Source: Turnera subulata
Taxonomy: Eukaryota > Streptophyta > Magnoliopsida > Malpighiales > Passifloraceae
Direction: 5' to 3'
Assembly (NCBI GenBank): GCA_028386065.3
Contig: JAKUCV010007490.1
Location: forward strand, 1-64,000
Length of the DNA stretch: 64,000 nucleotides
How positions within the stretch are numbered: position 1 is the stretch's first letter; every line of letters begins with the position of its first letter. Both the position numbers and the translations under genes were made by a program. Below are positions 46,480 through 56,919 of this stretch, one piece after another. The notes beneath the pieces were generated by a model, which worked only from the letters and a program-made list of their open reading frames with translations, was not told where the DNA came from and searched no databases.

Positions 46480-49400
46480 CTTGCTTACCTGGAATTCTAG
46501 AGGAGCTGTGTTTGGCTCCAAGCTTCGGTACTTGAAGGAGTTGTTACAAAAGTATTCTTCTAATTTTATCTTTCTCTGTGAAACCAAAGTTCAACACGTT
46601 GATGAGCAGTGGTGTCGTCATATTTGGTCTCCTCCCAATCTACAATTTTTGGCAGTGAACGCGCATGGTGCATCCGGGGGGTTGATTTTTATGTGGGATG
46701 AGGATTACTTCCAATGCTCCACTTCGGTAACTGGTGAGCACTGGATGGTACTTGAGAGATGCATGGTTGAGCTGAAACAAAATTTCACCTTTTGTTGCAT
46801 TTATGCACCTAATGATCTCCAACAACATAATGATATGTGGACACAATTGGTTTCGTTAAAGTCAACATTCACAGCTCCTTGGCTCGTGGTTGGCGACTTT
46901 AATGAAACATTATCTGTGGAAGACAGACGGAGTGGACGGGTTATCATGCGGGGAGCGGGCGCTCTCTGTGGTTTCATGGAAAAATTGTGTTTATTGGAAT
47001 TTCCGTTGGAGGGGCGCAGGTTCACCTGGGCTAATGCTTTTGCAGCTAGCCGTATTGATCGGGTTATGGCAGAGGTGGAGTGGAGTTTGGCCTTCCCATC
47101 TTTATCTTTGCAAGCGGCCAGCAGAGGCTATTCGGATCATTGGCCACTGATTTTATGTCAAGAAAAGGTGGATTGGGGTTTTAAACCTTTTCGCTTCCTC
47201 TCTTGCTGGTGGAGTTACCCACGATTTGAGGAGGTGCTACGAGCTATGTGGCTAGACATTGAGAAAGTGGTTCCAGAGAGATTCAGGTTGTTGAGGAAAC
47301 TGAGCATGTTGCGGAAAGCTTTGTCCTTATGGAATAAAGAGGTTTTTAGACATGTTGACATGGAGGTGGCGGCACTCCAAAAGCGGATTGATGAGTTGGA
47401 GCTTCTTTTTGAGACAGCTGACTTAACCGATATAGAGAAGGATGAGCTTAGCCGTGTACGTAGTGATCTTTTGCTATGGGAGAAACAACGGGAGAGTTTG
47501 TGGAAGCAAAAATCAAGAATTTCTTGGGGGCATTTGGGGGACCGAAATACAAATTTTTTTCACTCTTATGCTTGTAATAGAGGCAGGAAGAAGGGTATTC
47601 ACTCTATACGGGCAGGCACCAGAGACATTTCGGACCCGGGAGGTATTAAGCAAGAAGCGGTGAATTTCTTTTTCAGTTTATATCAGGAGCAGGTACCATG
47701 TAGACCTCGAATTGGCTCTCTTCAGTTTTCCTGCCTTGATGCTGATACCGCAGCCTCCTTAGAGAGCCCTGTCACTCTAGAAGAAATCAAGCAGGCAGTA
47801 TGGGCATGCGACAGTGCGAAAGCGCCAGGTCCTGATGGTTTTAATTTTTCATTTTGTAAAAAGTGTTGGGATCTCTTGAAGCATGATTTGCAGGTTTTGG
47901 TGCAGTATTTCTTTGAGACAGGAAAATTGCCGAAGGGGTCTAGAACAGCTTACATTACGCTCGTTCCCAAGAAGTCTGTGGCTGAATGCTTTGATGATTA
48001 TAGGCCTATCACTCTGATCAATGGGCTCTATAAAATTGTATCCAAACTTCTTGCAGAACGGATAAAGCCCGTAATGGACTTCCTTGTTAGCAAAACACAG
48101 TCCGGTTTTATTGCTGGGCGGAATATCCTTGACTGTCATCTAGTTGCTTCAGAGATCATCCACTCCTTAAAGGCTTCAAAATCTAAGGCTGTTGTTTGGA
48201 AATTAGATTTTCAGAAGGCTTATGATTCTGTGTCCTGGGACTATCTCCTCCAAGTGATGGAAAGGATGGGTTTTGGACAGCGATGGTTATCTTGGATTAA
48301 GTCCTGTCTGCAATCATCACTTCTATCGGTGCTTATAAATGGCTCGCCCTCCGGAGAGTTTGGTATGCAAAAAGGTCTCAAGCAGGGTGAACCTCTATCT
48401 CCCTTTCTTTTCTTGCTTGTTGCAGAAGGGTTACCATCATTACTTCATAACGCGCTAGCACAGCAGGTGGTGTAGCCAGTAGTGGTTCATAGCATGCCTG
48501 TGATGTTACTTCAGTTTGCCGATGATACATTGTTATTTTCATCGGTGGATCAGTTGTCCCTTCTTAACTTGAAGAGGGTGTTACGGTGTTTCGAGCTCTT
48601 TTCTGGTTTGAGTATAAACTTTTATAAAAGTGGATTGGCAGGTCTGAATATGTCAGACACGGAAGTTAATCTCATTGCAGGTTCTTTGCTCTGTAAGCCG
48701 GAAAAGTTACCGTTTGTTTATCTGGGGTTGCCGTTGGGTGCGAAAATGCATCGGGCTAAGCATTGGGAACCTGTTGTTCGGAAGTTTCGTACTCGATTGC
48801 AATCTTGGAAGGGGCGTTTCTTGTCCTTTGCAGGCCGCTTGATCTTACTGAGGTCTGTTCTCTCATCCCTACCGTTGTATTTTTTGTCAATGTTTAAGAT
48901 ACCTAAATCGGTGGCTAAAAAGTTGGTTCGTATTCAACGGACTTTTCTATGGGGTGGGGTTGGAGGCAAGAGGAAGTTATATCCTATTGCATGGTCGAAG
49001 ATTGTTGTACCAAAGAATAAGGGGGGGTTGGGAATGGAGGAGTTGACATGGAAGAATCAAAGTTTGTTATTTAAATGGATATGGAAATATCATGGGCAAG
49101 ATGAAGGGCTGTGGAGGAAGGTTATCTATACTAAATGTGCAGTGATCAGGAGTGGTATGTCCTCTGATTTTGTGTCGTCCAAAATGTCTCCTATTTGGCA
49201 AAATATAGTTCGGAGTGGCGAGTTTCAAGGAAGACAAGGTCGGCCTTTACGGGCTGGCCTGGCTTTGCAGGTAGGGGACGGGCAGCGCATCTCCTTCTGG
49301 CATGATCCATGGACCTCGGTGGGCAGTTTGTGTACTACCAGTAATCGACTGTACCGTCGGTCAACTTTTCCGGAGGCTTCCTTATGGGAGGTACAGCAGG

Positions 49401-50162
49401 GAGGTTTCCTGAAGGCTGACAGTGATGTTACGTGGACTAGACAGTTGTATTCATGGGAGAGGGAGAGTTGTAATGGATGGCAGGAGAAGTTGGACGAGGT
49501 GTTTGGGGGGGGGGGTGGCGGATTCGTGGGTTTGGACGTCAAGCACAGAGGGTCGTTTTCCTGTGCAGGATGCCTATCGGTTTCTTACAGATCAGGTAGT
49601 TGTTACACCAGTGCCTCTTGTGTGGTTATTTTTGGCCCCACCACATATTGAGTGTTTTATGTGGAGAATTCTAAACAATGGCCTCGTCACGAGACAGTTT
49701 CTACAACGCCGCGGGGTACTGTCACAGGATGGAGTTGGTTGTCCACTATGTTCGCTAGCGGTGGAAGATGCTGCACATCTATTCCTTCACTGCTGGGTGT
49801 CGGAGTCGTTATGGCATCGTTTATGTACTTGGTGGGGGATCTCTTGGGTAACCCCAGCCGACGTTACTGCCTGGTACCTACAATGGCCTCTCTTAGCCGG
49901 TGCACATCAGAATCAGTGGAGCTGGATGCTACTTGGGTTGGCCACGTTTTGGACTATTTGGCTTGCCCGTAATGCTGTGGTTTTCAACCACAAACAACTT
50001 AATGGTGCAGCCCTCTTCGATCTCATCATCAGTAGGGCTTTTTGGTGGTACAAATTACTTCACCCTCAGTTCCCGTATAGTTTGGGTGCAGTTCTAGCTT
50101 CATCGGAAACATTCAAGAACTGGGGTCATGATCGGCGGTGTATTATTCGTTATACGGAGTGA
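46472..50162 (+). pseudogene. LINE ORF2 (endonuclease-reverse transcriptase), one nonsense and one frameshift
   Basis: ATG at 46472 (MFSLLTWNSRGA). An APE-type endonuclease follows (FLCETKV, GDFNETLS, DRVMAEVEW, YSDHWPL; 46480-47160). RT from about 47760: AKAPGPDGFNF, RPITLINGLYKI, TQSGFIAGRNI, LDFQKAYDSVSW, GLKQGEPLSP and the active site FADDTLLFSS (48517). A TAG at 48473-48475 interrupts the same frame just before the active site. A run of 11 G (49505-49515) marks a frame change into 49516-50162, which holds the zf-RVT motif (CPLCSLAVEDAAHLFLHC) and a C-terminal domain of the kind seen in plant LINEs. Apart from these two lesions all motifs are present. Confidence 0.9.
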
Positions 50163-50311
50163 CTGCCTTGTTTTGTTTTTAGCTGATATAGGCTCATGTT
50201 TTGTTTTTAGCTGATATAGGCACCGGTTTATGAGCCCCTTCATCTTGTGTTGTTCCCTTATGTTAACAATATTTGTACATATACTAATTCAGCAATAAAA
50301 CAACCATAGTA

Positions 50312-50872
50312 GGGTTAATGGTATAAATGGTACCCCGAGTTGTTTAAATTCGTCAATTGTATACCTCGACTTTTTTTTCCATCAATTATATACCTGTACT
50401 TTTAAAATTTGGTCAATTGTGTACCCCGGGCAGCATTTTGATGATGTGGCATGCTGCCCGCAAATAACTTGTGTTAGTTTGATCCTTAGATTTCGAGTTT
50501 AATCATGTAGGTCCATTAGAATTTATACAATTAAGTCCTAAAACTTTATTTATACTCATTCAAATCCTTTTTTAGAACGATAATACTATAATCTAAATTT
50601 TTAGTGTTATATATAATTANTAACTCTAAATAATAAAAAATATATGGACTAAATTATATACTAATAAAGGACTTATATGATTAATTTAAAAACCCAGGGA
50701 CTAAATTGCTATCCACCATTAATGGGCAGCACGCCACGTCATCAAAGGGCTGCCCGAGGTATACAATTGACGCAAACTCACAAAGTACGGGTACATAATT
50801 GACGAAAAAAAAAGTCGGGGTATACAATTGACGAATTTAAACAACTCGGGGTACCATTTATACCATTAACCC
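50312..50872. mobile_element. Foldback MITE-like element, 561 bp
   Basis: GGGTTAATGGTATAAATGG... from 50312 is matched in inverted orientation up to 50872. The first 53 bases are perfect, and weaker pairing continues to about 160 bases on each side (GTCAATTGTGTACC, GGCAGC(A/C) and GCCACGTCATCA words). The core is AT-rich without ORF and has one N at 50620. Long TIRs with no coding capacity fit a Mutator-type MITE; the possible 9-bp duplication (50303-50311 versus 50873-50881) matches at only 6 of 9. It inserted into the LINE tail. Confidence 0.8.
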
Positions 50873-50913
50873 AGATTAGTATCCCAAAAAAAAGGGTGTT
50901 GTTGTTGTTATGC

Positions 50914-51165
50914 CACTCTTCATGATTCGCTTTTCCCAATTTTCTCAATGCATTCTTGCATTCTTTTTGTGGCATCCACAAACTGAGATCCACGGTTGTT
51001 ATTGAACCTCTTGTTCGCTTTGGATCAAATGCTTCATTGCGCTTTGGCATACTTTATTATGCTTTTAGTGCTGTCCAATTTACTAATTTAGTTTAATTGT
51101 TGTTGGCTTTTGTGGGAATGACAAGTAATATGATGCCGGTGGTGTTTTTTTGGAGTTGTTAGGGA
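50914..51165. other. Intergenic spacer
   Basis: Nothing recognised; the minus-strand ORF ending at 50778 is not supported. Confidence 0.5.
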
Positions 51166-51545
51166 TTACACATGGGTCAACATGCACGAGAGTAGGCTCC
51201 CTGCCTCTGTACATCTCAACTCTACGACTTGATTAGAGAGGCGGCAAGAGATTCACTCGACGTGAAGGTGAGAAGGTGAGAGTGGTGGTTGCCTCAATGG
51301 TGCTACGAGCAGAGATGGCTAACCAAATGTCATGGACCCTTGCCGAGGAAGCCCTCTATTCCGTGCGAGTGGATGCCGACAAGGCCGATGTTGACCTCGG
51401 CCATTGAGTGCTCACCGCCACGCACACCGCAGAACGCCTTGCTGCTGTAGCCCAAGCCTAGGTCCAATCCTCCCAGGAAGCGCTCGATGCCGCTGAAGTT
51501 GAACTCCGATCTGCGGAGGAAGGGCTAGCAGCTCCATAGCTCGGT
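51166..51545 (+). pseudogene. GC-rich coding relic, family unknown
   Basis: Plus-strand text reads as alanine-rich helical protein interrupted by two stops: MANQMSWTLAEEALYSV, VDADKADVDL (stop) TAERLAAVAQA (stop) SSQEALDAAEVELRSAEEG. Base composition is much richer in GC than the flanks. It looks like a coiled-coil segment of a gene or retroelement capture, but I cannot name it. Confidence 0.35.
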
Positions 51546-51759
51546 GTTGGGTTTGTTTCCCTTTGGTGTTTTGTTTTATTTTGATGCGGTTTTGGATGTA
51601 GATTTTGGTGGTTTTTGCCTTTCTAGGATCTCTTTTTCTTTATGTAATTAGAGTTAGATCTTTTTAGGATCTCTCTTGCTTTAGGTTTTGGATGTAATTG
51701 GAAGCTGTGGATAGATTTGAAGCCAAGCCAAATGTTCGTACTTTTCAGTAACAGGAACT

Positions 51760-51973
51760 TGATACGACATTAAGCTTTGTCGTATCACTTAGCCTAGTAA
51801 GTAATGATACGCAGCGTTTATTAGACTTGGTTGACACTATAAATACCATTCTGTAGCTATTATTGAGAAAAGTAATGAAAATTGATCTTTCTGGTCCATT
51901 TGGATTTCTTTCTTTTCTCTGTAACCGTTTCGTTTCTTCCTTTAGATCTACTTAGATACACTATAGTGTATCA
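51760..51973 (+). repeat. 5' LTR of the non-autonomous element
   Basis: Starts TGATACGACA, with the exact inverted copy eight bases later (stem-loop at 51760-51787), and ends in an 18-bp perfect palindrome, GATACACTATAGTGTATC (51955-51972). TATA-like CTATAAATACC near 51840 is a likely promoter. Confidence 0.93.
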
Positions 51974-51974
51974 A

Positions 51975-51989
51975 TTGGTAGCGGAGCCA
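51975..51989 (+). other. Primer binding site of the non-autonomous element
   Basis: TTGGTAGCGGAGCC directly after the LTR, close to the initiator-Met type PBS (TGGTATCAGAGCC). It differs from the TGGCGCC type used by the autonomous relative in this window. Confidence 0.65.
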
Positions 51990-52045
51990 TCTCCGGCCTT
52001 GCTACTCTGTTTCCGGTGCTACTCCGTTGCTTGTTGCTTCCTACT

Positions 52046-53770
52046 ATGGTGAACGCCGACGTCCGGTGGTTTGTGGAGGAGTCGATTCGTACTCGGGGCG
52101 AGGAAATCGATGAGAAGTTGAATCGCCTCCATGAGAAGCTGGATAAAGGTCTTCAATCGCAGACTGAGAAGCTTGATTCTGTTTTTGACCGAATGGAGCG
52201 GTTGTTGATGCTCTTTGTTGAGTCCCGTCCGGAGGCGAAGCCCTCATCGGTGGTCTCTGGTCATCCAGTGCCTCCAGGTGCGGTTCCTTCCCCACCAGTG
52301 GTGGTTTCCGGTCATCCGGTGCCGCCGGCTACTCCTTCTCCTTCCCCGTGCTTTTCTGGTGGATCCTTTCCTGCCGGACCTAGTGCTCGATCCACAACGG
52401 CCCAAGGCATTGGAGTCTCGACCGGGCCGTTTCCTTCTAGTACGGCGTTGTTTGAAGCCTTTGACTATTTCTCTTTTGTGGCTGTTCCGGAGGATGTGAA
52501 GGTGCAGACGGTGGTTCATCATCTGTTAACTCCAGTTGTTCTGTTGAAGCAGTGTCCAACGAAGGTAGAGCTGGTTCTGCCTCTGATTTCCCTTTCTGTT
52601 AACTCTGCGTCCGAAACAGCGGAGCCGACGATTTCGGTGGAGCTAGGGACGATCTTGGTGGCACTATAGTGGCCCACAACCAACTCGGTTTGGTGGAGGA
52701 GCAAGTCTGTTACCTTGAGCCGCCCCTCTCGAAACTGCAGGCGGTAGCGGTGCGGCCTCCAGCGGAGCCACCACCGGGGGTAGTCAATTTGGAGGAGAAG
52801 CCTGGTATGCTTTCGACTCCATCTGCTATGCAGTTGGCTTGTGGTTCAGGTAAATCCACTGCTCCTGTTCTTGATGATTCTACGCAATCGGATTTTCTTT
52901 TTGCTGCGGAGTCGGTTGAAAGTGCTGAAATTGAGCAAGTAGAAGAGGAATTGATTGCTGTTAAGGATGTTAGTGCTACTATTTTTTACCCCAAGTTTCC
53001 TAAACTGAATCTAATTCCATTTTTTGGTGAGCTTCCAAGGGGTTGGTTTCGTACTTGTGCTAGTTTTTTTTTTATTAGGAGGCAAAGCTATTAAGTGGTT
53101 TACTGGATTTTTGGCGGATAAAGGGGTTCCGTGGAAAGAATTTGGTGAGGCTTTTTGTAAACAATTTGGAGCTAGTGAAACTTTGAATGTTGATAATATT
53201 GGTGATCCAACTGAAGGAGTGGTAGAATTCGTGGAATCTGACTCGGAAGAAGTAGATGGTGATCAACTATTACATGTCTTGCTTGATGGAGTAGAGTTAT
53301 TTCAAGTTGGTAGCAGTTATCAAAGGCAGAGCTTGTTGATCAAGGCTGATGGTGGTAGTAGTTGTGACATGGTGCTGAGTGTTGATTGGTTGCTTTCTTG
53401 TATTCCAATTTCTATTATTTGGAAGATTTCCAAGTTGACATTTCTGAAAGGGAATCTTTTGGTGGTGGGAGAGGTTGCTTACAAGCTAGACTTACTAGCT
53501 GGTGCCCAAGTGCATAATGTATTTCATGTTTCACAACTCAAGAAAGCACCAGGGCATGTGGTTTCGAGTAAAACTAGTGCCCTTCCTACTTTTGTTGTGG
53601 ATGATGCCTCCAGATATCCAGTTGCTGTTTTAGATTGGACTTTGGTGCCAAGACATGGGCGTGCAGTTACCAAGTGGTTAATACAATGGAGTAATTCGGA
53701 TGCTTCGGCGGCCACTTGGGAGTTTGCAGATGTCATTAGTAGGAAGTATCCTAGTTTTAGTCCAGATTGA
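52046..53770 (+). pseudogene. Gag-protease-remnant-chromodomain coding region in three frames
   Basis: ATG at 52046 (MVNADVRWFVEESIRTRG) matches the start of the autonomous polyprotein. A coiled coil and a Pro/Ser-rich stretch follow to 52669. A second frame (52669-53094) reaches a gag segment ending RGWFRTCASFF. After a T run (53064-53073) a third frame (53024-53770) continues the gag (AIKWFTGFLADKGVPWKEF), a protease remnant (CDMVLSVDWL; compare YDMVLGTDW), then jumps directly to the integrase C-tail and chromodomain ([43 protein letters not shown]). The large RT-integrase deletion lies at about 53460-53475. Frame breaks suggest it may not be translated as one protein, but the chromodomain end is intact. 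Confidence 0.85.
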
Positions 53771-53894
53771 TGCCTCCATTAATCTCATGTTTGTATGTTC
53801 GTCGTTGGGAGTATATTCTTGGTTGGTAGTAAACTGAGGTGCACTTTAGAGATGTTGGAGGAGTAGTTGTCTGGTGTATTTGTTGAGTTTTCAA

Positions 53895-53908
53895 TAAGAG
53901 GGGAGTAT
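53895..53908 (+). other. Polypurine tract of the non-autonomous element
   Basis: AAGAGGGGAGTAT immediately before the 3' LTR. Confidence 0.7.
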
Positions 53909-54122
53909 TGATACGACATTAAGCTTTGTCGTATCACTTAGCCTAGTAAGTAATGATACGCAGCGTTTATTAGACTTGGTTGACACTATAAATACCATTC
54001 TGTAGCTATTATTGAGAAAAGTAATGAAAATTGATCTTTCTGGTCCATTTGGATTTCTTTCTTTTCTCTGTAACCGTTTCGTTTCTTCCTTTAGATCTAC
54101 TTAGATACACTATAGTGTATCA
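53909..54122 (+). repeat. 3' LTR of the non-autonomous element
   Basis: Identical to the 5' LTR. Preceded by the purine tract AAGAGGGGAGTAT at 53895-53908. Confidence 0.93.
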
Positions 54123-54127
54123 GAACT

Positions 54128-54589
54128 TGTGTTATTAACAGTCCTAAATTTAATTTACTAGTGCGGATGTTCATTTTTATTTAATTTTTAATTTTTAATT
54201 TTAATTTTGTTTAATTTTTTTTTTTGTGCGGATGTTCATTTTTAAAAGGATTGTAATGGCACATTTATATATTCGCTAGGGAAACATCCTCTTGGCATGT
54301 GACAGGCGCTCAACTTTTATAGCTAGAATCCCACTAGGAATAAATACACAATGGATAATGCAGAATTGGACTGCATGGTTCTCACTAAGATTTTTAAATT
54401 TTATTTTAAATCAGTAGAGATAAATTTTAAATTTATATATTATATTCTAATGCTAAACTTATCATAATGTAAATGTTAATTAATTACTTTTAATCATCTA
54501 ATTATTAATTTTATAAACTTTTGTTAATAGTTCATAACCTAATAAATAAAAAGTATATAAAGGATTTTGACATAGTCCCAATTTTCACT
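54128..54589. other. AT-rich intergenic DNA
   Basis: Very AT-rich with runs such as TTTAATTTTTAATTTTTAATT; no gene or repeat boundary recognised. Confidence 0.5.
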
Positions 54590-55376
54590 CGGTTTCTCTC
54601 CTCTCTTTAGGGTTTCCTTAGATTTACTTGGGGCATAGGTTTGCGGCGGCTAGGGTTTATCCGGTGTTTTGTTTCTCACTTTTTTGTGGGTTTTCTTCAT
54701 AGATTTATGCCCTTCTCACGTGTTTTGTGTGGTATTTAGTGTTGATTTGTGTCTTTCTCCGGTTTCGTTTTTGTCGTATTCCTTCTGTAGTGGTACCAGC
54801 CGCCAGTGCTGAGGTTTTTATGTCAGTAGGGTTCTTTTGTACTTGCTTCGTCCATCGATTTGATTTATGTCCCTGTGTTTTCTGGGTCCTCGTCTCGTAC
54901 CCATTCCACGTTCTGGTTGGTGTGTTTCTCGATTATCTTGTTCATTTTCTATCTTCACTGTGTTAGTATTCTTTCTTTGTTTCCCTGGTTTGTTTTCGTT
55001 CCACTCTATTTGGTGCATCTGTGCAGGTATTTACCAACACTTGGATCTGAAGGCTAGTACGGTAGGCTTGTCTGGGTGCACACGACTGCTCACGCTTGTT
55101 ATTTCTTGTTAGTTGCATGGTCATGGGTCTGAGGAGTCTGCGGATGGGGGCCTTCCCCGTCGGGAGCAAGAGCCTCTGCCTGAGATTCTCAGTGATGAAG
55201 AGGATATTTTGGAACTAGAAGAAGTGGCTCTGGAGCAAAAGCAACAGAACTATCTCAGTTTATTGGCAAGGGTTTTGGGGTCGAAACACGTCAACCCACA
55301 AGCTTTCATTACTCTTATGGGGAGACTCTGGAACCCACGTAAAAGGAATGAGGCGGAGCAAAAATTAAATTCTTAG
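54590..55376 (+). pseudogene. 5' fragment of a second LINE: leader and DUF4283-type ORF1 start
   Basis: A T/G-rich leader (54590-55110) is followed by an open frame to 55373 that reads SDEEDILELEEVALEQKQQN and LLARVLGSKHVNPQAF and MGRLWNPRK. This is the DUF4283 domain found in ORF1/gag-like proteins of plant LINEs. The frame has no ATG at the expected place (TTG at 55113) and is cut at 55376, where a minus-strand copia fragment begins. Confidence 0.7.
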
Positions 55377-55379
55377 TAA

Positions 55380-56640
55380 GAAGAGGAACGACCAAAACAT
55401 CACACAAACGAAAAGAAGAAACGCCAATCTGAAAAAACTTTATAGCCAATATGTGTTATAGGAAGAAATGTACCGTCTCTAACCTGAACAGAATCAGGAC
55501 CAGAATAATCCGAGAAAGAGTTAAGAGTAGAAGGGTCATTAGTCATGTGACTAGTGGCACCCGAATTAGCATACCGAAGAGACCCAGAAGAAGAGACACC
55601 CGAGGACGAAGAAGTGTCTTGAACCTCTGCAAAAGACGTCATACACTGGGGGCAGTGTTTTGCAGTGTGCTGCTAAACGTCACAAAGCTAACAACATACC
55701 GGAGTCGGCCCCACCACAGAAGAAGGATGAGGAGGACGCGGGGGGAATAAGAATAATTATTATATGATTTAGAGGAATTAGACGAAGGATTAAAAGGCTT
55801 GGTATTATAAGGAGGACGTGGTTGAAAACTAGCGCCTCTACCACCACGATTGCCACGACCTCGAGAAGAAGCAAACAAAGCCTGGGAAGAATCAACAGAA
55901 GTAGAAGAAACACGAGTTTTACCAAGACGCGACTCATGAGCAAGCAAAGACGAGCGAAACTCGTAGTAACAAGGAAGAGGGTTTTTATTAGACATCATAG
56001 TAACAAAATCAGAGTACTCATTAGGTAAACCATTCAAATTTTGCAAACAATATCATCTTCACCCAAACCACGACCGATAGACTCTAAACTATCAGCAAGA
56101 CTGCAAACAAACAGAATATATGCAGAGATGAACCAAGACCCTTTCTTGGACTGAACAAATGTAGACCTATACTCCATGTACATAGCATGAACATGATCAT
56201 GAAACAAAGCTTCCACTACCAACCAAACATCTCTTGCAGTTAGTATTAAACTAGGGCGAACAATACGGTGAAGAATATCAGAAGAAACAGTGGCAAAAAT
56301 CCAAGACATAATAGTGTTATCGATTTGGTTCCATTGAGTATAGGCAGGGTTTGGTTGTGGGAGTGTATCAAGTGCATCAGAAGGAACAAAGGCTAAGGGT
56401 TGTGCACAGGCACTCTCAACAAGATCAGTAACTTGGTGAGACTGGAAGACAGTATAAAGCAGGCTCTGCCACACCAAAAAATTAGAGAAATCAAGAGTGG
56501 TGGGAACATAGTTCTTAATGTTGCTAACACTCAGAACAAAATGAACAGTGCACTGAAGGATAGCAGACAGGGATGAAGAAGAAGAGGAGGAAGAAGATGA
56601 AGTAGTGGAAGACTGGGTGGTGGCGTCGGTAGACATGGCG
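55380..56640 (-). pseudogene. Copia (Ale/Retrofit-like) gag and protease start, truncated
   Basis: Starts at ATG 56636 (MSTDATTQS, a Ser-rich run) and has a copia gag core (LVWQSLLYTVFQSHQVTDLV, WNQIDNTIMSWIFATVSSDI) to 56034. A frame change leads to 56046-55639 (LNGLPNEYSDFVTMM, Arg/Gly-rich tail). After another change comes the protease start (YANSGATSHMTND), where the catalytic Asp of DSGA is Asn. The rest of pol is missing because the fragment ends at about 55380 against the LINE fragment. Non-functional. Confidence 0.82.
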
Positions 56641-56697
56641 AAAGAGAAAGGAGAAAGGTTTAGACTTCACAAAAGATAGACAGTGGCTCCGCTACCA

Positions 56698-56902
56698 TGA
56701 AGGAAAGTACTCAGGATGCCAATATTCTGCAATCCTGGTATGTATATATTTACTGACTTGATAACGATACAGGAATAACATATACAAAGAAGAAGTATAC
56801 TACTATCACAATACTAACTAACCTACTGAGTTATGCTTATCTAATCTTATAGTCTTATCAAATTGACCTATTCTTCTAGAGCAACATGAAGCACTATCAA
56901 CA
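56698..56902 (-). repeat. Copia LTR, 205 bp
   Basis: On the minus strand it runs TGTTGATAGT...TTTCCTTCA. It is followed by TGGTAGCGGAGCC (56685-56697), a primer binding site, so it is the 5' LTR of the gag fragment at 55380-56640. On its other side lies AATAAGGAGGAG (56903-56914), a polypurine-like tract, as if it were also the 3' LTR of the element at higher coordinates. Confidence 0.7.
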
Positions 56903-56919
56903 CTCCTCCTTATTTGTGT

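Larger units (their letters stand above)
44210..50891 (+). mobile_element. L1-type LINE, nearly full length
   Basis: Flanked by a 19-base sequence, AAGGGTGTTGTTGTTATGC, at 44191-44209 and, with one extra GTT, at 50892-50913, and ends in an A run (50885-50893). It has ORF1 with an RNA-binding domain, ORF2 with endonuclease, reverse transcriptase and a C-terminal zinc domain, and a 3' UTR in which a 22-base TTTTGTTTTTAGCTGATATAGG unit is doubled (50170-50220). A 561-bp foldback element (50312-50872) sits in the tail. Without it the LINE is about 6.1 kb. The hallmark of target-primed insertion (long duplication plus A tail) is clear. Few lesions: relatively recent. Confidence 0.88.
51760..54122 (+). 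mobile_element. Non-autonomous chromovirus derivative, 2363 bp, identical LTRs
   Basis: Direct repeats 51760-51973 and 53909-54122 (214 bp each) are identical by base-by-base reading. Target duplication GAACT at 51755-51759 and 54123-54127 is perfect. PBS and purine tract are present. The interior (1935 bp) codes for the N-terminus of the Reina-like polyprotein, gag pieces, a protease remnant and the chromodomain end; reverse transcriptase, RNase H and most of integrase are absent. It must have been mobilised in trans. The LTR is not the same as that of the 6232-11785 element but shares its first ten bases and the terminal stem-loop. Confidence 0.92.

Noticed and set aside
49225..49542. Minus-strand ORF with proline run opposite LINE ORF2
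   Set aside because: Shadow of the G run and ORF2 coding strand.
51760..54122. Reading the element as a TRIM or a solo LTR pair without coding
   Set aside because: The interior clearly encodes gag and chromodomain segments related to the autonomous element, so it is a deletion derivative rather than a TRIM.
54727..55169. Overlapping plus and minus ORFs of 65-81 codons
   Set aside because: They lie in the T/G-rich leader of the LINE fragment and overlap one another in several frames.
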